A DNA stretch of 64,000 bases from Chromohalobacter sp. 296-RDG (GTDB taxonomy: Bacteria; Pseudomonadota; Gammaproteobacteria; Pseudomonadales; Halomonadaceae): NCBI RefSeq assembly GCF_029889885.1, contig NZ_JARANY010000005.1:1-64000 (forward strand), written 5' to 3'. Below are positions 35,699 to 44,392 of the stretch, one piece after another. The notes below the pieces were generated by a model, which did not search any database, had not been told where the DNA came from, and was given only the letters and a program-made list of their open reading frames with translations. A program made the position numbers and the translations under genes. Position 1 is the first letter of the stretch; each line of letters begins with the position of its first letter.

Positions 35699-36634
35699 TT
35701 ATCGGAAAACGAAGCTCGATCCCTCGTGAATGCCGATCTGCTGCAACAGTTCGACCAACGCGCTGTAATCGCGAAGTGAGCGGTTCGTGCGGCTCTTCGA
35801 GGCCATGTCTTGCAGTATGCTCTCGCGTTCGGGAATCGCCAGATAGTCGAGAATGGCGCGCCAGAATCCTACGTCGAGTTCGAAGAAGTCGTCGATGGCG
35901 CGCATTAGGTGGGCGCGAAAGATGGCTTGCTGTCCGGCACTGAGACGTTCGTAAACGGCGCGGGCGATCTCGCCGAAGATGGCGGCATGCGAGGCTTCGT
36001 CCTGGCGGTGGAGCTCGGTGTTCAGGCGATTGAGCGGCTGGATGCTGCGGTCCTGCGAGAGACGTTTCAAGAACACGTTGATGGTCATCTCGGCCACGGT
36101 GGCATAGGCCATCCGAATCAAGGCGAACTCGCGCTCGTTGTCTGCCTTGGAAAGCGCTGTCTCCATGCGCTGCTCGAGCAGGGGCGTGGGAATGTGCAAG
36201 TCCCGGAGCCGATGCTGGCGGCGCGCGCACTCGCAGACCTCCAGGCACATCAGAATATGGAACTGCTCGTCCACCTGGGTCTGCGCGATGGCCTTCTTGG
36301 AGACGGTGTCGCCGACGCCGGGCAGAGTATCCCGCAGCAGCAGCGAGCACATGGGATTTATGACCTTGTCTTCGACGAAGATCGTCTTCTCGTTGTAGTT
36401 GATCCAGGCGCCGGCGAGGACGCGGCGTTTGTCCGCTTCGTCGATGGCCTGGCAACGCGGATCGTCCCAGAAGGGCACCATCGATGGCGGGAAATCCGGC
36501 GCCGTGGTGTCGTAATAGTCATTCAGGTCGAGTCGCTCCTTGCGTACTGCGACTCGCTGGTTCCAGTTCTCGGTGAGACGCGCGAGTATCTCGCTTTCAC
36601 GCGCCGTCGTGGGGCTGTCGGTGCCGGTGTACAT
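35699..36634 (-). CDS. AurF-type diiron N-oxygenase, predicted p-aminobenzoate oxygenase
   Basis: A 311-residue helical protein of the AurF (p-aminobenzoate N-oxygenase) family. All seven diiron ligands appear with AurF spacing: Glu88, Glu123 and His126 (DEQFH), Glu182 (AEMTINVF), His209, Glu213 and His216 (HRQDEASH). In AurF these are residues 101, 136, 139, 196, 223, 227 and 230. AurF converts p-aminobenzoate through the hydroxylamine to p-nitrobenzoate. It is the last gene after a PabB-PabC fusion and PabA, which would supply p-aminobenzoate. Substrate and product here are inferred. Confidence 0.85.
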   Translation of the reverse strand: MYTGTDSPTTARESEILARLTENWNQRVAVRKERLDLNDYYDTTAPDFPPSMVPFWDDPRCQAIDEADKRRVLAGAWINYNEKTIFVEDKVINPMCSLLLRDTLPGVGDTVSKKAIAQTQVDEQFHILMCLEVCECARRQHRLRDLHIPTPLLEQRMETALSKADNEREFALIRMAYATVAEMTINVFLKRLSQDRSIQPLNRLNTELHRQDEASHAAIFGEIARAVYERLSAGQQAIFRAHLMRAIDDFFELDVGFWRAILDYLAIPERESILQDMASKSRTNRSLRDYSALVELLQQIGIHEGSSFVFR

Positions 36635-36658
36635 GTGGATCCTTCCCTGAAATACCTA

Positions 36659-37279
36659 CTAGAAGCCGGCTACTTTCCCTGGCAATGGGCGATGTTGGTC
36701 GAGTTTGCGGAGAAAGTTCGCCAGCATGAGATGACCATGCTCGGTGAGGATGGACTCGGGATGGAACTGCACGCCTTCGATGTCCAGGTCGCGATGCCGG
36801 ATGCCCATGACGTCCTCGATATTGCCCTGTGTGTCACAAGTCCAGGCGCTGATCTCGAAATCGGCGGGCATGCGCTGTCGGGTGACGGTCAGTGAGTGGT
36901 AGCGGGTCACGCGCACCGGCTGAATGACGCCGGTGAACACACCACGTCCATCGTGATCAACGTGCGATACCTTGCCGTGCATGACCTCGCGAGCGTGCTC
37001 GATATACCCACCGAAGGCCTCGGCGATCGCTTCGTGGCCCAGGCAGATGCCCAGAATCGGGACCTTGCCCGCGTAGGCCTTGATGACCTCGAGCGTGATG
37101 CCGGACTGCGATGGCGTGCAGGGCCCCGGGGAGATCAGGATACCCTCGATGTCGTGGCTCGCCAGCTGGTCAAGCGTCATCGCATCGCTCTTGACGATCC
37201 ACGGCTGGACGCCGAGTTGGTTGAGGCAGGACACGATGTTGTAGGTGAACGAATCGTAGTTATCAATGAGACACAGCAT
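36659..37279 (-). CDS. pabA: Glutamine amidotransferase subunit of aminodeoxychorismate synthase
   Basis: A 206-residue class I glutamine amidotransferase. ILISPGPCTPSQSGITLEVI, the nucleophile cysteine in GICLGHEAIAEAFGG and the His-Glu pair in GVQFHPESILTEHG are present. PabA and TrpG are hard to tell apart by sequence. The overlap of its start with the end of the PabB-PabC fusion gene argues for aminodeoxychorismate synthase. It supplies ammonia for converting chorismate to 4-amino-4-deoxychorismate. Confidence 0.9.
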   Translation of the reverse strand: MLCLIDNYDSFTYNIVSCLNQLGVQPWIVKSDAMTLDQLASHDIEGILISPGPCTPSQSGITLEVIKAYAGKVPILGICLGHEAIAEAFGGYIEHAREVMHGKVSHVDHDGRGVFTGVIQPVRVTRYHSLTVTRQRMPADFEISAWTCDTQGNIEDVMGIRHRDLDIEGVQFHPESILTEHGHLMLANFLRKLDQHRPLPGKVAGF

Positions 37280-39152
37280 AGGTAGCCTCCTGACCCGCCC
37301 AGGCGGAAAGCGTTTGTATGGCCTGCTCGCTGAGCATGACTGGAACGGCGCCGCGCACGGCGTTGGTTAGCCATATGGCGTCGGCGTCGAGTAGATCCTG
37401 CGGCGTGATCGGGCGTTCGCAACAGCGCTCGCAACTCGCTTCGATGAGCGTGTCACGGGCGATGCCGGGCAACACGCCTTCATCGAGAGGCGGTGTCAGC
37501 AGCAAGCCGTCCTTCTCGATGAAGAGGTTGTGGCGGCTGGCCTCTGTCACGCGGCCTTCATGGTTGAGGAAAGCCACGTCGTAATCACCCTGAGCCTGGT
37601 GTTGCCGATATTCGCTATCGTAGATATCGCGTGCGGTGGTCTTGTAATGCAGCAGGAAGGCGTGCTGGTCGATGGAGCGGGCACTGATGCCCAGTCGCGC
37701 TTCAGATGGTGCTTCGTCCTCGGCCCCCAGCGACGTGGTGGTGATCTCGAACTGGCCGTCGTGAGCCATGGATAGGCGCACCCGTGTGTCGTAATCGAGT
37801 CCATCGATGGCCTCGGCGAGGGCCAGTCGGACGCTGGCAGCCGCGTAGACGAAGTGCAGGTCGCGTGCCGCTCGTGACAGCCGTTGCAGGTGTTTCTCGA
37901 GATGTTCGATGTGGGCGCCATCCGCCCGGTAACGCATGGTCTCGATGAGTTGCAGGTCCTGATTGAGTCCACTCAGGAAACGCGCCTTGAGCAAGCATTC
38001 CTCGTATTCGGCCTCGGGGTCGGATTCATGGAGCACGCCGCCGCCGATGCCCATTTCCGCATGGCCGTCAGCATGTGCGATGCAAGTGCGGATGGGGACG
38101 TTGAAACAGAAATCGTTGTGGGGCGTCAGGTAGCCGATCGCGCCGGTATAGACGCCGCGCGGTTCGCGCTCCAGTTCTTCGATGATCTGCATCGTGCGTA
38201 TCTTGGGGGCACCGGTGATCGAGCCGCAGGGGAATAGCTCGCGGAACACCTGCTCGATCCTGGCGTTGGTGTCGATCTTGCCGATCACGGTGGAAATCAT
38301 CTGATGCAGCGTCTCGAAGGTCTGTATCTCGAACAGATTCTTGACCGCCACGGAGCCCGGCGAGGCGACGCGACTGACATCGTTGCGCAGCAAGTCGACG
38401 ATCATCACGTTCTCGGAGCGTGTCTTCGTATCGTGACGCATCGTGTCGAGAATACCGGCATCCTCCTCGGCCGACGTTCCACGCGGAAAGGTGCCCTTCA
38501 TGGGCTTGGATTCCAGCGCCGTGCCCTGCTTGCGCAGGAAGAGTTCCGGCGATAATGACAGCACTGCATACTCCGGAAAGTTGAGCAATCCCCCGAACTC
38601 GACTTTCTGGCGATTGCGGAGTTTGCGATACAGGGCGACGGGCGCACCTTGATATTCGAAGCGGTATTTTAATGTGTAGTTGACTTGATAAGTGTCGCCT
38701 TCTCGAATATAGGATTTTATTTTCTCGATATTAGCGAGATACTCTTCGCGTCGCGCGTTGAGTGCCAAGTGGCGAATGGCTGCGGGGTTCGTGTCAGGAA
38801 CATGTGCTTCGAGAAACTGACCGGCTTGATGCTGCGACAAACGGCGCATATCGCGAAACGCATAGAAATGCACGAGTGGGGCATCGCTCTTGGCGCGTTT
38901 GCAAAACTTGAAATCCGGCTTGTCGGAAAGTGCGTAGCCCGCCTCATAGGCAAGGTAACCGGACACGTAATAGCCTTGCTCACGCAACTCATCGAGCTCG
39001 CGCAATGCGCCCCGCAATGCATCGTTGCGGTAACAGATCACTTCGTACTCAGGGTTTTCGAACAACAATGAAGCGCGGTGGTCGCTCGCGCGACGGGTGT
39101 TCTCGAGCAATATGAAAACATTGTCTGTTTTTTGTTTTTTCAGGCTGCGCAT
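37263..39152 (-). CDS. pabB: Aminodeoxychorismate synthase component I fused to aminodeoxychorismate lyase
   Basis: A 629-residue fusion. Residues ~120-395 are the chorismate-binding PabB domain with the catalytic lysine near residue 219 in ESKPMKGTFPRG, plus FPCGSITGAPKIRTMQIIEE and GIGGGVLHESDP. Residues ~400-625 are a PLP-dependent class IV aminotransferase/PabC-like lyase with Lys504 in HYKTTARD and EASRHNLFIEKDGLLLTPPL. With PabA it would make p-aminobenzoate from chorismate in one complex. The ATG at 39152 has GGAG eight bases upstream; GTG at 39155 is alternative. It heads an operon ending in the AurF-type gene. Confidence 0.93.
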   Translation of the reverse strand: MRSLKKQKTDNVFILLENTRRASDHRASLLFENPEYEVICYRNDALRGALRELDELREQGYYVSGYLAYEAGYALSDKPDFKFCKRAKSDAPLVHFYAFRDMRRLSQHQAGQFLEAHVPDTNPAAIRHLALNARREEYLANIEKIKSYIREGDTYQVNYTLKYRFEYQGAPVALYRKLRNRQKVEFGGLLNFPEYAVLSLSPELFLRKQGTALESKPMKGTFPRGTSAEEDAGILDTMRHDTKTRSENVMIVDLLRNDVSRVASPGSVAVKNLFEIQTFETLHQMISTVIGKIDTNARIEQVFRELFPCGSITGAPKIRTMQIIEELEREPRGVYTGAIGYLTPHNDFCFNVPIRTCIAHADGHAEMGIGGGVLHESDPEAEYEECLLKARFLSGLNQDLQLIETMRYRADGAHIEHLEKHLQRLSRAARDLHFVYAAASVRLALAEAIDGLDYDTRVRLSMAHDGQFEITTTSLGAEDEAPSEARLGISARSIDQHAFLLHYKTTARDIYDSEYRQHQAQGDYDVAFLNHEGRVTEASRHNLFIEKDGLLLTPPLDEGVLPGIARDTLIEASCERCCERPITPQDLLDADAIWLTNAVRGAVPVMLSEQAIQTLSAWAGQEATYAVSH

Positions 39153-39184
39153 CACCCTTTCTCCCTAGTATTAATTATGTGTTT

Positions 39185-39213
39185 ATTGAAGAGTGCGCAG
39201 GTGTTTATGTCAA
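39185..39213 (-). promoter_or_regulatory. Candidate sigma-70 promoter of the pab operon
   Basis: On the minus strand, TTGACA (39208-39213) and TTCAAT (39185-39190) are separated by 17 bp, about 35 bp upstream of the start codon. The whole 39160-39310 stretch is strikingly AT-rich compared with neighbouring DNA. Confidence 0.5.
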
Positions 39214-39395
39214 TGATGGTTATATTGGTTTTAGTATGTCATGAATTTAATGAAAAGAATCGATAATTTGTTTTAAAAATAAAATTAAAGGCAGATTAGA
39301 AAAATCACACGATGCGTGGCAGGAACATACCTTGTGCCGATGAAAACGATCGTTCCACCGTCGGTCGCAAGGCGATTCATCGACGGCGGAACGAC

Positions 39396-39665
39396 TCAAC
39401 GCAGCTGGCTATCCTTGCTGCCTCGACGATTGTAGCCGCTGGCATCAAAGCGTTCATGCCGGTCACGCTCGTCCTGGCAGACAATACACAGGCGTACCCC
39501 GGGGACGGCATCGCGCCGCGCTTGGGGGATAAGATCACCGCATTCCTCGCAGTGGCTCAGACTCTCGCCACTGGGTAGCTGCTGGCGCGAGCGTTGCACA
39601 GCGTCCTCGACGGTGCTATCGATTTGATCCTGTACCGCACCGTCCTTCGACCATCCTCCTGCCAT
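39396..39665 (-). CDS. DksA/TraR-family zinc finger protein
   Basis: An 89-residue protein with a C4 zinc finger: CEEC and CIVC separated by 17 residues, about residues 39-63. It is of the small TraR/YbiI type, lacking the long coiled coil of true DksA. Such proteins bind RNA polymerase or remain uncharacterised. The ATG at 39665 (MAGGWSKDGAVQDQIDS) fits the family start; the frame extends upstream but without a good ribosome site. Confidence 0.85.
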   Translation of the reverse strand: MAGGWSKDGAVQDQIDSTVEDAVQRSRQQLPSGESLSHCEECGDLIPQARRDAVPGVRLCIVCQDERDRHERFDASGYNRRGSKDSQLR

Positions 39666-39764
39666 GTCGCCTCCTCGGCATGCTGTGCTCATGGTGTGGA
39701 CTAGCGAGTATGGCAACGAAAATACGATCTTGCAGAGAGAAGTGGAGAAAAGGGGCGGGAAGAG

Positions 39765-39787
39765 GAGACACGCCAGTGGCGTGTCTC
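39765..39787 (-). terminator. Probable terminator of the glc operon
   Basis: GAGACACGCC (39765-39774) pairs perfectly with GGCGTGTCTC (39778-39787). It lies 14 bp past the glcG stop; on the minus strand a pyrimidine-rich tail follows, with a short T-run further on. Confidence 0.6.
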
Positions 39788-39801
39788 GCGACAGGTAAAG
39801 A

Positions 39802-40203
39802 TTAGATCAAGGCGGCGACGCCGGCCTTGGCGACCTGGACATCCTGATCGGGCTTGACGCCGGAAACGCCGACGCTGGCGATGACGTTGCCCTCGACGAT
39901 CAGCGGCACGCCACCGGCGAGCAAGGCTTGCATCGGTGCGCTGACGAAGGCGGTACGGCCGTTATTGATCATGTCCTCGAAGGCTTGGGTCTCCTTGCGG
40001 CCGATGGCGGCATTGCGTGCCTTTTCGGTGGCAATGCCGGCGCTGAACGGGGCCGCGCCATCCAGGCGGCGCAGTCCAAGCAGATGGCCGCCATCGTCGG
40101 CAACCGCGATGGTGACTGACCAGCCATTAGCGTCGGCTTCTTTCTGAGCGGCGTCGAGCAACTGGTTGACGTCACTGAGTTCGAGTACGGCTTGAGTTTT
40201 CAT
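39802..40203 (-). CDS. glcG: GlcG/HbpS-family protein
   Basis: A 133-residue protein of the GlcG/HbpS family (DUF336). VTIAVADDGGHLLGLRRLDG, KARNAAIGRKETQAFED and GVPLIVEGNVIASVGVSG are its conserved blocks. It is the last gene of the glc operon, 32 bp after glcF, matching the E. coli order D-E-F-G. Its role in glycolate oxidation is not settled; relatives bind haem or small ligands. Confidence 0.9.
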   Translation of the reverse strand: MKTQAVLELSDVNQLLDAAQKEADANGWSVTIAVADDGGHLLGLRRLDGAAPFSAGIATEKARNAAIGRKETQAFEDMINNGRTAFVSAPMQALLAGGVPLIVEGNVIASVGVSGVKPDQDVQVAKAGVAALI

Positions 40204-40235
40204 GCAGATCTCCTGTGGGAAATGTGAGCTACGAG

Positions 40236-41516
40236 CTACGAGCCGCTCGCAGCTCGAGGCGCGTCGCCCGTAGCCGGGGTCAGGGCCTCGTCGACGATCT
40301 CGATCCAGTGTCGGACGGGGGTGCGGCCTGCGCCTGCCAAGTGAGTCTGGCAGCCAATGTTGGCGGTGACGATTTCCTCGGGGTGGCCCGATTCGAGCGC
40401 GTCGAGCTTGTCGTCGCGCAATTGTGTCGCCAAGGCCGGCTGGGTGATGGAATAGGTCCCGGCCGACCCACAGCATAGATGCGGATCGCGCACCGGGGAT
40501 AGCGTGAATCCGAGACGCGTCAACGCGCCTTCCACGGCGCCGCCGAGTTTCTGGGCATGTTGCAGTGTGCAAGGGCAATGGAAGGCGAGGCGCTTGTCGT
40601 GGCGAGGTGCCAGCGTCTCGATGTCCTCGTCGCGAAGGATCTCCACCAGGTCCTTGGCGAGTGCGCTGATATGGCGTGCTTTCTCAGCATAGCGTGGGTC
40701 GTCGGCGAGCATCTCGCCATATTCCTTGACGAAGGCACCACAGCCGCTGGCGGTCTGGACGATGGCCTCGGTGCCTGCTTCGACGTGCGGCCACCAGGCA
40801 TCGATATTGGCCCGCATACGCTCGCGCCCGGCCTCCTGAGCATCGAGGTGATAGTCGATGGCACCGCAACAGCCGGCCTCCGGGGCTGAACTCAGGGCGA
40901 TCCCCAGACGGTCGAGAACGCGTGTCGCGGCGGCATTGGTGTTGGGCGAAAGCCCCGGCTGCACGCAACCCTCGAGCACCAGCATATGGCGGGCGTGGGG
41001 CGCGGGCGTGACGCGCTCTGTATGCTGGGCACTGTCGACCGTGCGGGGCGGGATCTTGCCCTTGAGCGGTCTCGGTGCCAGTGGGCGAAAGGTTTGCCCC
41101 AGCGCCAGCAGTGCCTGGAAGCGACGCGGCTCGACCAGTGCCTTGCGCAGGCCATAACGCAGGGCGCGTTCCTTGTAGGAACGCCCGACGCGACGTTCGA
41201 CCTCGGCGCGCCCGATATCCAGTAGCTTGTGGTATTCGACGCCCGAGGGGCAGGTGGTTTCGCAGTTGCGGCAGCTCAGGCAGCGGTCGAGATGCGTCTG
41301 CGTTTCTTGCGTGACTTGGTCGTCATCGTCGCGGCTTTCCAGCAGCTCCTTCATCAGATAGATGCGTCCGCGCGGGCCATCGCGTTCGTCGCCCAGCAGT
41401 TGATAGGTCGGGCAGGTGGCGTTGCAGAAGCCACAATGCACGCACGATCGCAGGACGCGGTCGGCCTCACGTATGTGCGGTTGGCGCAGGGCTTCGTCGG
41501 TGAAATTCGTCTGCAT
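40236..41516 (-). CDS. glcF: Glycolate oxidase iron-sulfur subunit
   Basis: A 426-residue protein. Two ferredoxin-type motifs, Cys25/28/31/35 ([11 protein letters not shown]) and Cys79/82/85/89 ([11 protein letters not shown]), bind 4Fe-4S clusters. Two CCG domains follow, with [12 protein letters not shown] and [14 protein letters not shown]. It takes electrons from the GlcD/GlcE flavin subunits to the respiratory chain. Only 2 bp separate it from glcE. Confidence 0.94.
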   Translation of the reverse strand: MQTNFTDEALRQPHIREADRVLRSCVHCGFCNATCPTYQLLGDERDGPRGRIYLMKELLESRDDDDQVTQETQTHLDRCLSCRNCETTCPSGVEYHKLLDIGRAEVERRVGRSYKERALRYGLRKALVEPRRFQALLALGQTFRPLAPRPLKGKIPPRTVDSAQHTERVTPAPHARHMLVLEGCVQPGLSPNTNAAATRVLDRLGIALSSAPEAGCCGAIDYHLDAQEAGRERMRANIDAWWPHVEAGTEAIVQTASGCGAFVKEYGEMLADDPRYAEKARHISALAKDLVEILRDEDIETLAPRHDKRLAFHCPCTLQHAQKLGGAVEGALTRLGFTLSPVRDPHLCCGSAGTYSITQPALATQLRDDKLDALESGHPEEIVTANIGCQTHLAGAGRTPVRHWIEIVDEALTPATGDAPRAASGS

Positions 41517-41518
41517 GG

Positions 41519-42643
41519 CTATAGCCCCTCGTAGAGTCGCCCGGGGTTGAAGATACCGTGTGGGTCGAGCTCGGCCTTGAGTCGGTGGTGATACTTGGCG
41601 AGCACCGGCGAGAGCGGCGTGAAAGGCGTCTCGATGCCGTGAGATTGGTCGAGGTCGATACGCGTCGCGTGTCCGCCGACACGGGCGGCATGTCGGCGCA
41701 CCGTCTCGGCCGGCGTATCGCTACGCCACCAGCGTTGCGCGCCCGCCCAATCGACGAGCTCGTCGCCGTCGAGCGGCACTGCGGGGGCGCGATGCGGCAG
41801 CGATAGCCGCCAGAGCGGACGACTATCGTGGCGGCGCGAGAAGAAAGCCAGATCGAGCTCGCGCAGTCGTTGCCAGAAATCGACGTCATCCGGTTCGCCG
41901 CCGAGGCGCGCTTGGGTATCGGCCACCGAGCCGGGGCCGCCTTCGAGACGAATGTGTAGCGCCTCGCCGTCATGGGCAGCGCCGGTGATGGGCAGTGGCT
42001 CGCGACCCCACTCGGCGAGGCGCGCCATGGCCGTGTCGCGGGACATTTCCAGACGCAGCGTGGCGCTGGCGGCGGGAAGCGGCAGGACCTTGAACGAGAC
42101 CTCGTCGATCACCCCCAGCGTGCCCTGTGCGCCGACCATTAGCCGCGAGAGGTCGTAGCCGGCGACATTCTTCATGACCTCGCCACCAAAATGCAGCCGT
42201 TTACCGTCGTGGGTAATAAGGCGTGTTCCGAGGACGAAGTCGCGCACGCTTCCCCCCCAAGGGCGGCGCGGGCCGGAAATTCCGCAAGCCACCATGCCAC
42301 CCACCGTGGAGGTGTCGGCGAAGTGCGGCGGCTCGAAGGCCAGTTGCTGTCCCGCTTCGGCCAGCGTCTGCTGAAGATCGGCCAGACGAGTGCCGGCGCG
42401 TACCGTGACCACCAGTTCGACCGGGTCGTAATGGACGATCCCCGTGTGCGCGGCGAGCGAGAACGTTTCTCCGACCACCGGTCGACCATAGAACCCTTTG
42501 CTACCGCCGCCGACCAGGCGCAAGGGCGTATTGTCTTGCACCGCTTGCCGCACGCGTTCGAGCAGAGCGTCGCTGAGATCGTGATCGGCGACCGGCTGAC
42601 TTCCCGGCGCGGGGGCCGGCTGTTGATTATGGAGATGAGTCAT
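41519..42643 (-). CDS. glcE: Glycolate oxidase FAD-binding subunit
   Basis: A 374-residue FAD-binding protein with a PCMH-type domain: [35 protein letters not shown] and [40 protein letters not shown] is a family hallmark. It partners GlcD and GlcF in the membrane-associated glycolate dehydrogenase. Coding lies 26 bp after glcD and 2 bp before glcF. Confidence 0.94.
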   Translation of the reverse strand: MTHLHNQQPAPAPGSQPVADHDLSDALLERVRQAVQDNTPLRLVGGGSKGFYGRPVVGETFSLAAHTGIVHYDPVELVVTVRAGTRLADLQQTLAEAGQQLAFEPPHFADTSTVGGMVACGISGPRRPWGGSVRDFVLGTRLITHDGKRLHFGGEVMKNVAGYDLSRLMVGAQGTLGVIDEVSFKVLPLPAASATLRLEMSRDTAMARLAEWGREPLPITGAAHDGEALHIRLEGGPGSVADTQARLGGEPDDVDFWQRLRELDLAFFSRRHDSRPLWRLSLPHRAPAVPLDGDELVDWAGAQRWWRSDTPAETVRRHAARVGGHATRIDLDQSHGIETPFTPLSPVLAKYHHRLKAELDPHGIFNPGRLYEGL

Positions 42644-42669
42644 ACGGTTTTACCTTTCTTCCCGCATCG

Positions 42670-44169
42670 TTAGAAGCGCGGCAATTCGGGGTGTGGCAAT
42701 TGCCCCTGGTGAACGTGCATGGCGCCGAATTCGGCGCAGCGCGCCAGCGTCGGAATATTCTTGCCGGGATTGAGCAGCCCATGTGGGTCGAAGGCGGTCT
42801 TGACGGCATGAAAGACCGTGATCTCGTCGGGATTGAACTGGGCGCACATCTGGTTGATCTTCTCACGGCCCACGCCGTGTTCGCCGGTAATGCTGCCGCC
42901 GACCTCGACGCAGAGTTCGAGGATCTTGCCGCCGACTTCCTCGGCCAGTGCCAGCTCGCCTGGGGCATTGGCGTCGAAAAGGATCAGTGGGTGCATGTTG
43001 CCGTCGCCGGCATGGAAGACATTGGCGACGCGCAGGCCGTGGGTCGCCGAGAGGTCGGCGATGCCCTTGAGTACGCGCGGAAGCTCGCGTCGGGGAATGG
43101 TGCCGTCCATGCAATAGTAGTCGGGTGCCATGCGTCCTACCGCGGGGAAGGCGGCCTTGCGCCCGGCCCAGAACGTGGCGCGTTCGGCGTCGTCTCGCGC
43201 GAGGCGGATATCGGTAGCACCAGCCGCTTCGAGGACACTGCGCACCGTTTCGCAGTCATCGTGAACGTCGGCTTCCACGCCATCCAGTTCGCACAGCAGG
43301 ATGGCGTCGGCGTCCACCGGATAGCCGGCCTTGACGAAGTCCTCGGCAGCCTGGATGGCCAGCTTGTCCATCATCTCCAGGCCGCCGGGGATGATCCCCG
43401 CAGCAATGATGTCACCCACTGCCTTGCCGGCCTTCTCGACGTCGTCGAAGCTGGCCATCAGCACCTTGGCAACCTCGGGCTTGGGTAGCAGCTTGACGGT
43501 GATCTCGGTAATGACTCCGAGCATGCCTTCGGACCCGGTGAACAGCGCTAGCAGGTCGAAGCCTGGGGCATCCAGGGCCTCGCTGCCGAGCGTGATGTGC
43601 TCCCCTTCGATGGTCAGAATGTTCACTGCGAGCACGTTGTGCACGGTCAGGCCGTATTTCAGGCAGTGCACGCCGCCGGCATTCTCGGCGACGTTGCCGC
43701 CGATCGAGCAGGCGATTTGCGAGGAAGGGTCGGGCGCGTAATAGAGCCCGTAAGGTGCCGCCGCTTCGGAAATCGCCAGATTGCGCACGCCGGGTTGCAG
43801 GCGTGCGGTACGTGCCTCGGGGTCGATGTCGAGAATGCGGCTGAAACGGGACATCACCAGCAGCACTCCCTTCTCGAGGGGGAGGGCGCCTCCAGAGAGG
43901 CCGGTGCCCGCGCCTCGCGTGACCACCGGCACCCCTTGGGCGTGGCAAATGCCGAGCAGGGCTTCCACCTGCTCCAACGTGTCGGGAAGCGCCACGAGCA
44001 TGGGCAGCACGCGGTACGCAGAGAGGCCATCGCACTCGAAGGGGCGAAGGTCTTCCTCGCGATGCAGCAGCGTCATGCCGGGTAAATGGGCGGTCAGATG
44101 CGTTACAAGGGCATCCTTGTCGATTGCCGGCAGTGTGCCGTCCAGGCGTTCGTCAAAGAGAATATTCAT
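42670..44169 (-). CDS. glcD: Glycolate oxidase catalytic flavoprotein subunit
   Basis: A 499-residue FAD-linked 2-hydroxyacid oxidase. VVTRGAGTGLSGGALPLEKG is the FAD-binding block. GNVAENAGGVHCLKYGLT, RVANVFHAGDGNMHPLILFD and GGSITGEHGVGREKINQM complete the family signature. It oxidises glycolate to glyoxylate, and homologues also take D-lactate. It is the first gene of the operon. The ATG at 44169 follows an AAGGAGA site, and an ATTGGT-type operator lies about 150 bp upstream. Confidence 0.94.
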   Translation of the reverse strand: MNILFDERLDGTLPAIDKDALVTHLTAHLPGMTLLHREEDLRPFECDGLSAYRVLPMLVALPDTLEQVEALLGICHAQGVPVVTRGAGTGLSGGALPLEKGVLLVMSRFSRILDIDPEARTARLQPGVRNLAISEAAAPYGLYYAPDPSSQIACSIGGNVAENAGGVHCLKYGLTVHNVLAVNILTIEGEHITLGSEALDAPGFDLLALFTGSEGMLGVITEITVKLLPKPEVAKVLMASFDDVEKAGKAVGDIIAAGIIPGGLEMMDKLAIQAAEDFVKAGYPVDADAILLCELDGVEADVHDDCETVRSVLEAAGATDIRLARDDAERATFWAGRKAAFPAVGRMAPDYYCMDGTIPRRELPRVLKGIADLSATHGLRVANVFHAGDGNMHPLILFDANAPGELALAEEVGGKILELCVEVGGSITGEHGVGREKINQMCAQFNPDEITVFHAVKTAFDPHGLLNPGKNIPTLARCAEFGAMHVHQGQLPHPELPRF

Positions 44170-44314
44170 GCAGTCTCCTTGGGCGATGCCGCCACGCGTG
44201 GGCGTGGGCTCGGCGCGGGACAGTGCCTAGGCCTCGCCGCTTATGGAAAGTGTTTCCATATTCGCGCATGGCAAACGAGCGTGCCTATTAGCCGAAAGGC
44301 TAAAATTCTGGATA

Positions 44315-44329
44315 ATTGGTAAAACCAAT
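44315..44329. promoter_or_regulatory. Candidate GlcC/LldR/PdhR-type operator upstream of glcD
   Basis: ATTGGTAAAACCAAT is a perfect dyad with a 3-base spacer, matching the ATTGGTNNNACCAAT sites of the PdhR/LldR/GlcC group of FCD regulators. It lies between the permease terminator and glcD. Confidence 0.75.
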
Positions 44330-44333
44330 AAAA

Positions 44334-44359
44334 CCCTCCCCGGCATAAGCCGGGGAGGG
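44334..44359 (-). terminator. Strong rho-independent terminator after the permease gene
   Basis: CCCTCCCCGGC (44334-44344) pairs perfectly over 11 bp with GCCGGGGAGGG (44349-44359) around an ATAA loop. On the minus strand TTTTATTGG follows. It lies 33 bp beyond the permease stop. Confidence 0.88.
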
Positions 44360-44392
44360 CGTTATTTATAAGGGGTGTTCGGCAGGTGCGGG

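Noticed and set aside
35259-36455. About 400-codon minus-strand frame spanning cysI and the AurF-like gene
   Set aside because: It overlaps two clear genes in another frame and encodes Arg/His-rich sequence without motifs.
36659-39152. Anthranilate synthase (TrpE/TrpG)
   Set aside because: The PabB-type KPMKGT lysine and the fused PabC-like lyase indicate aminodeoxychorismate synthesis.
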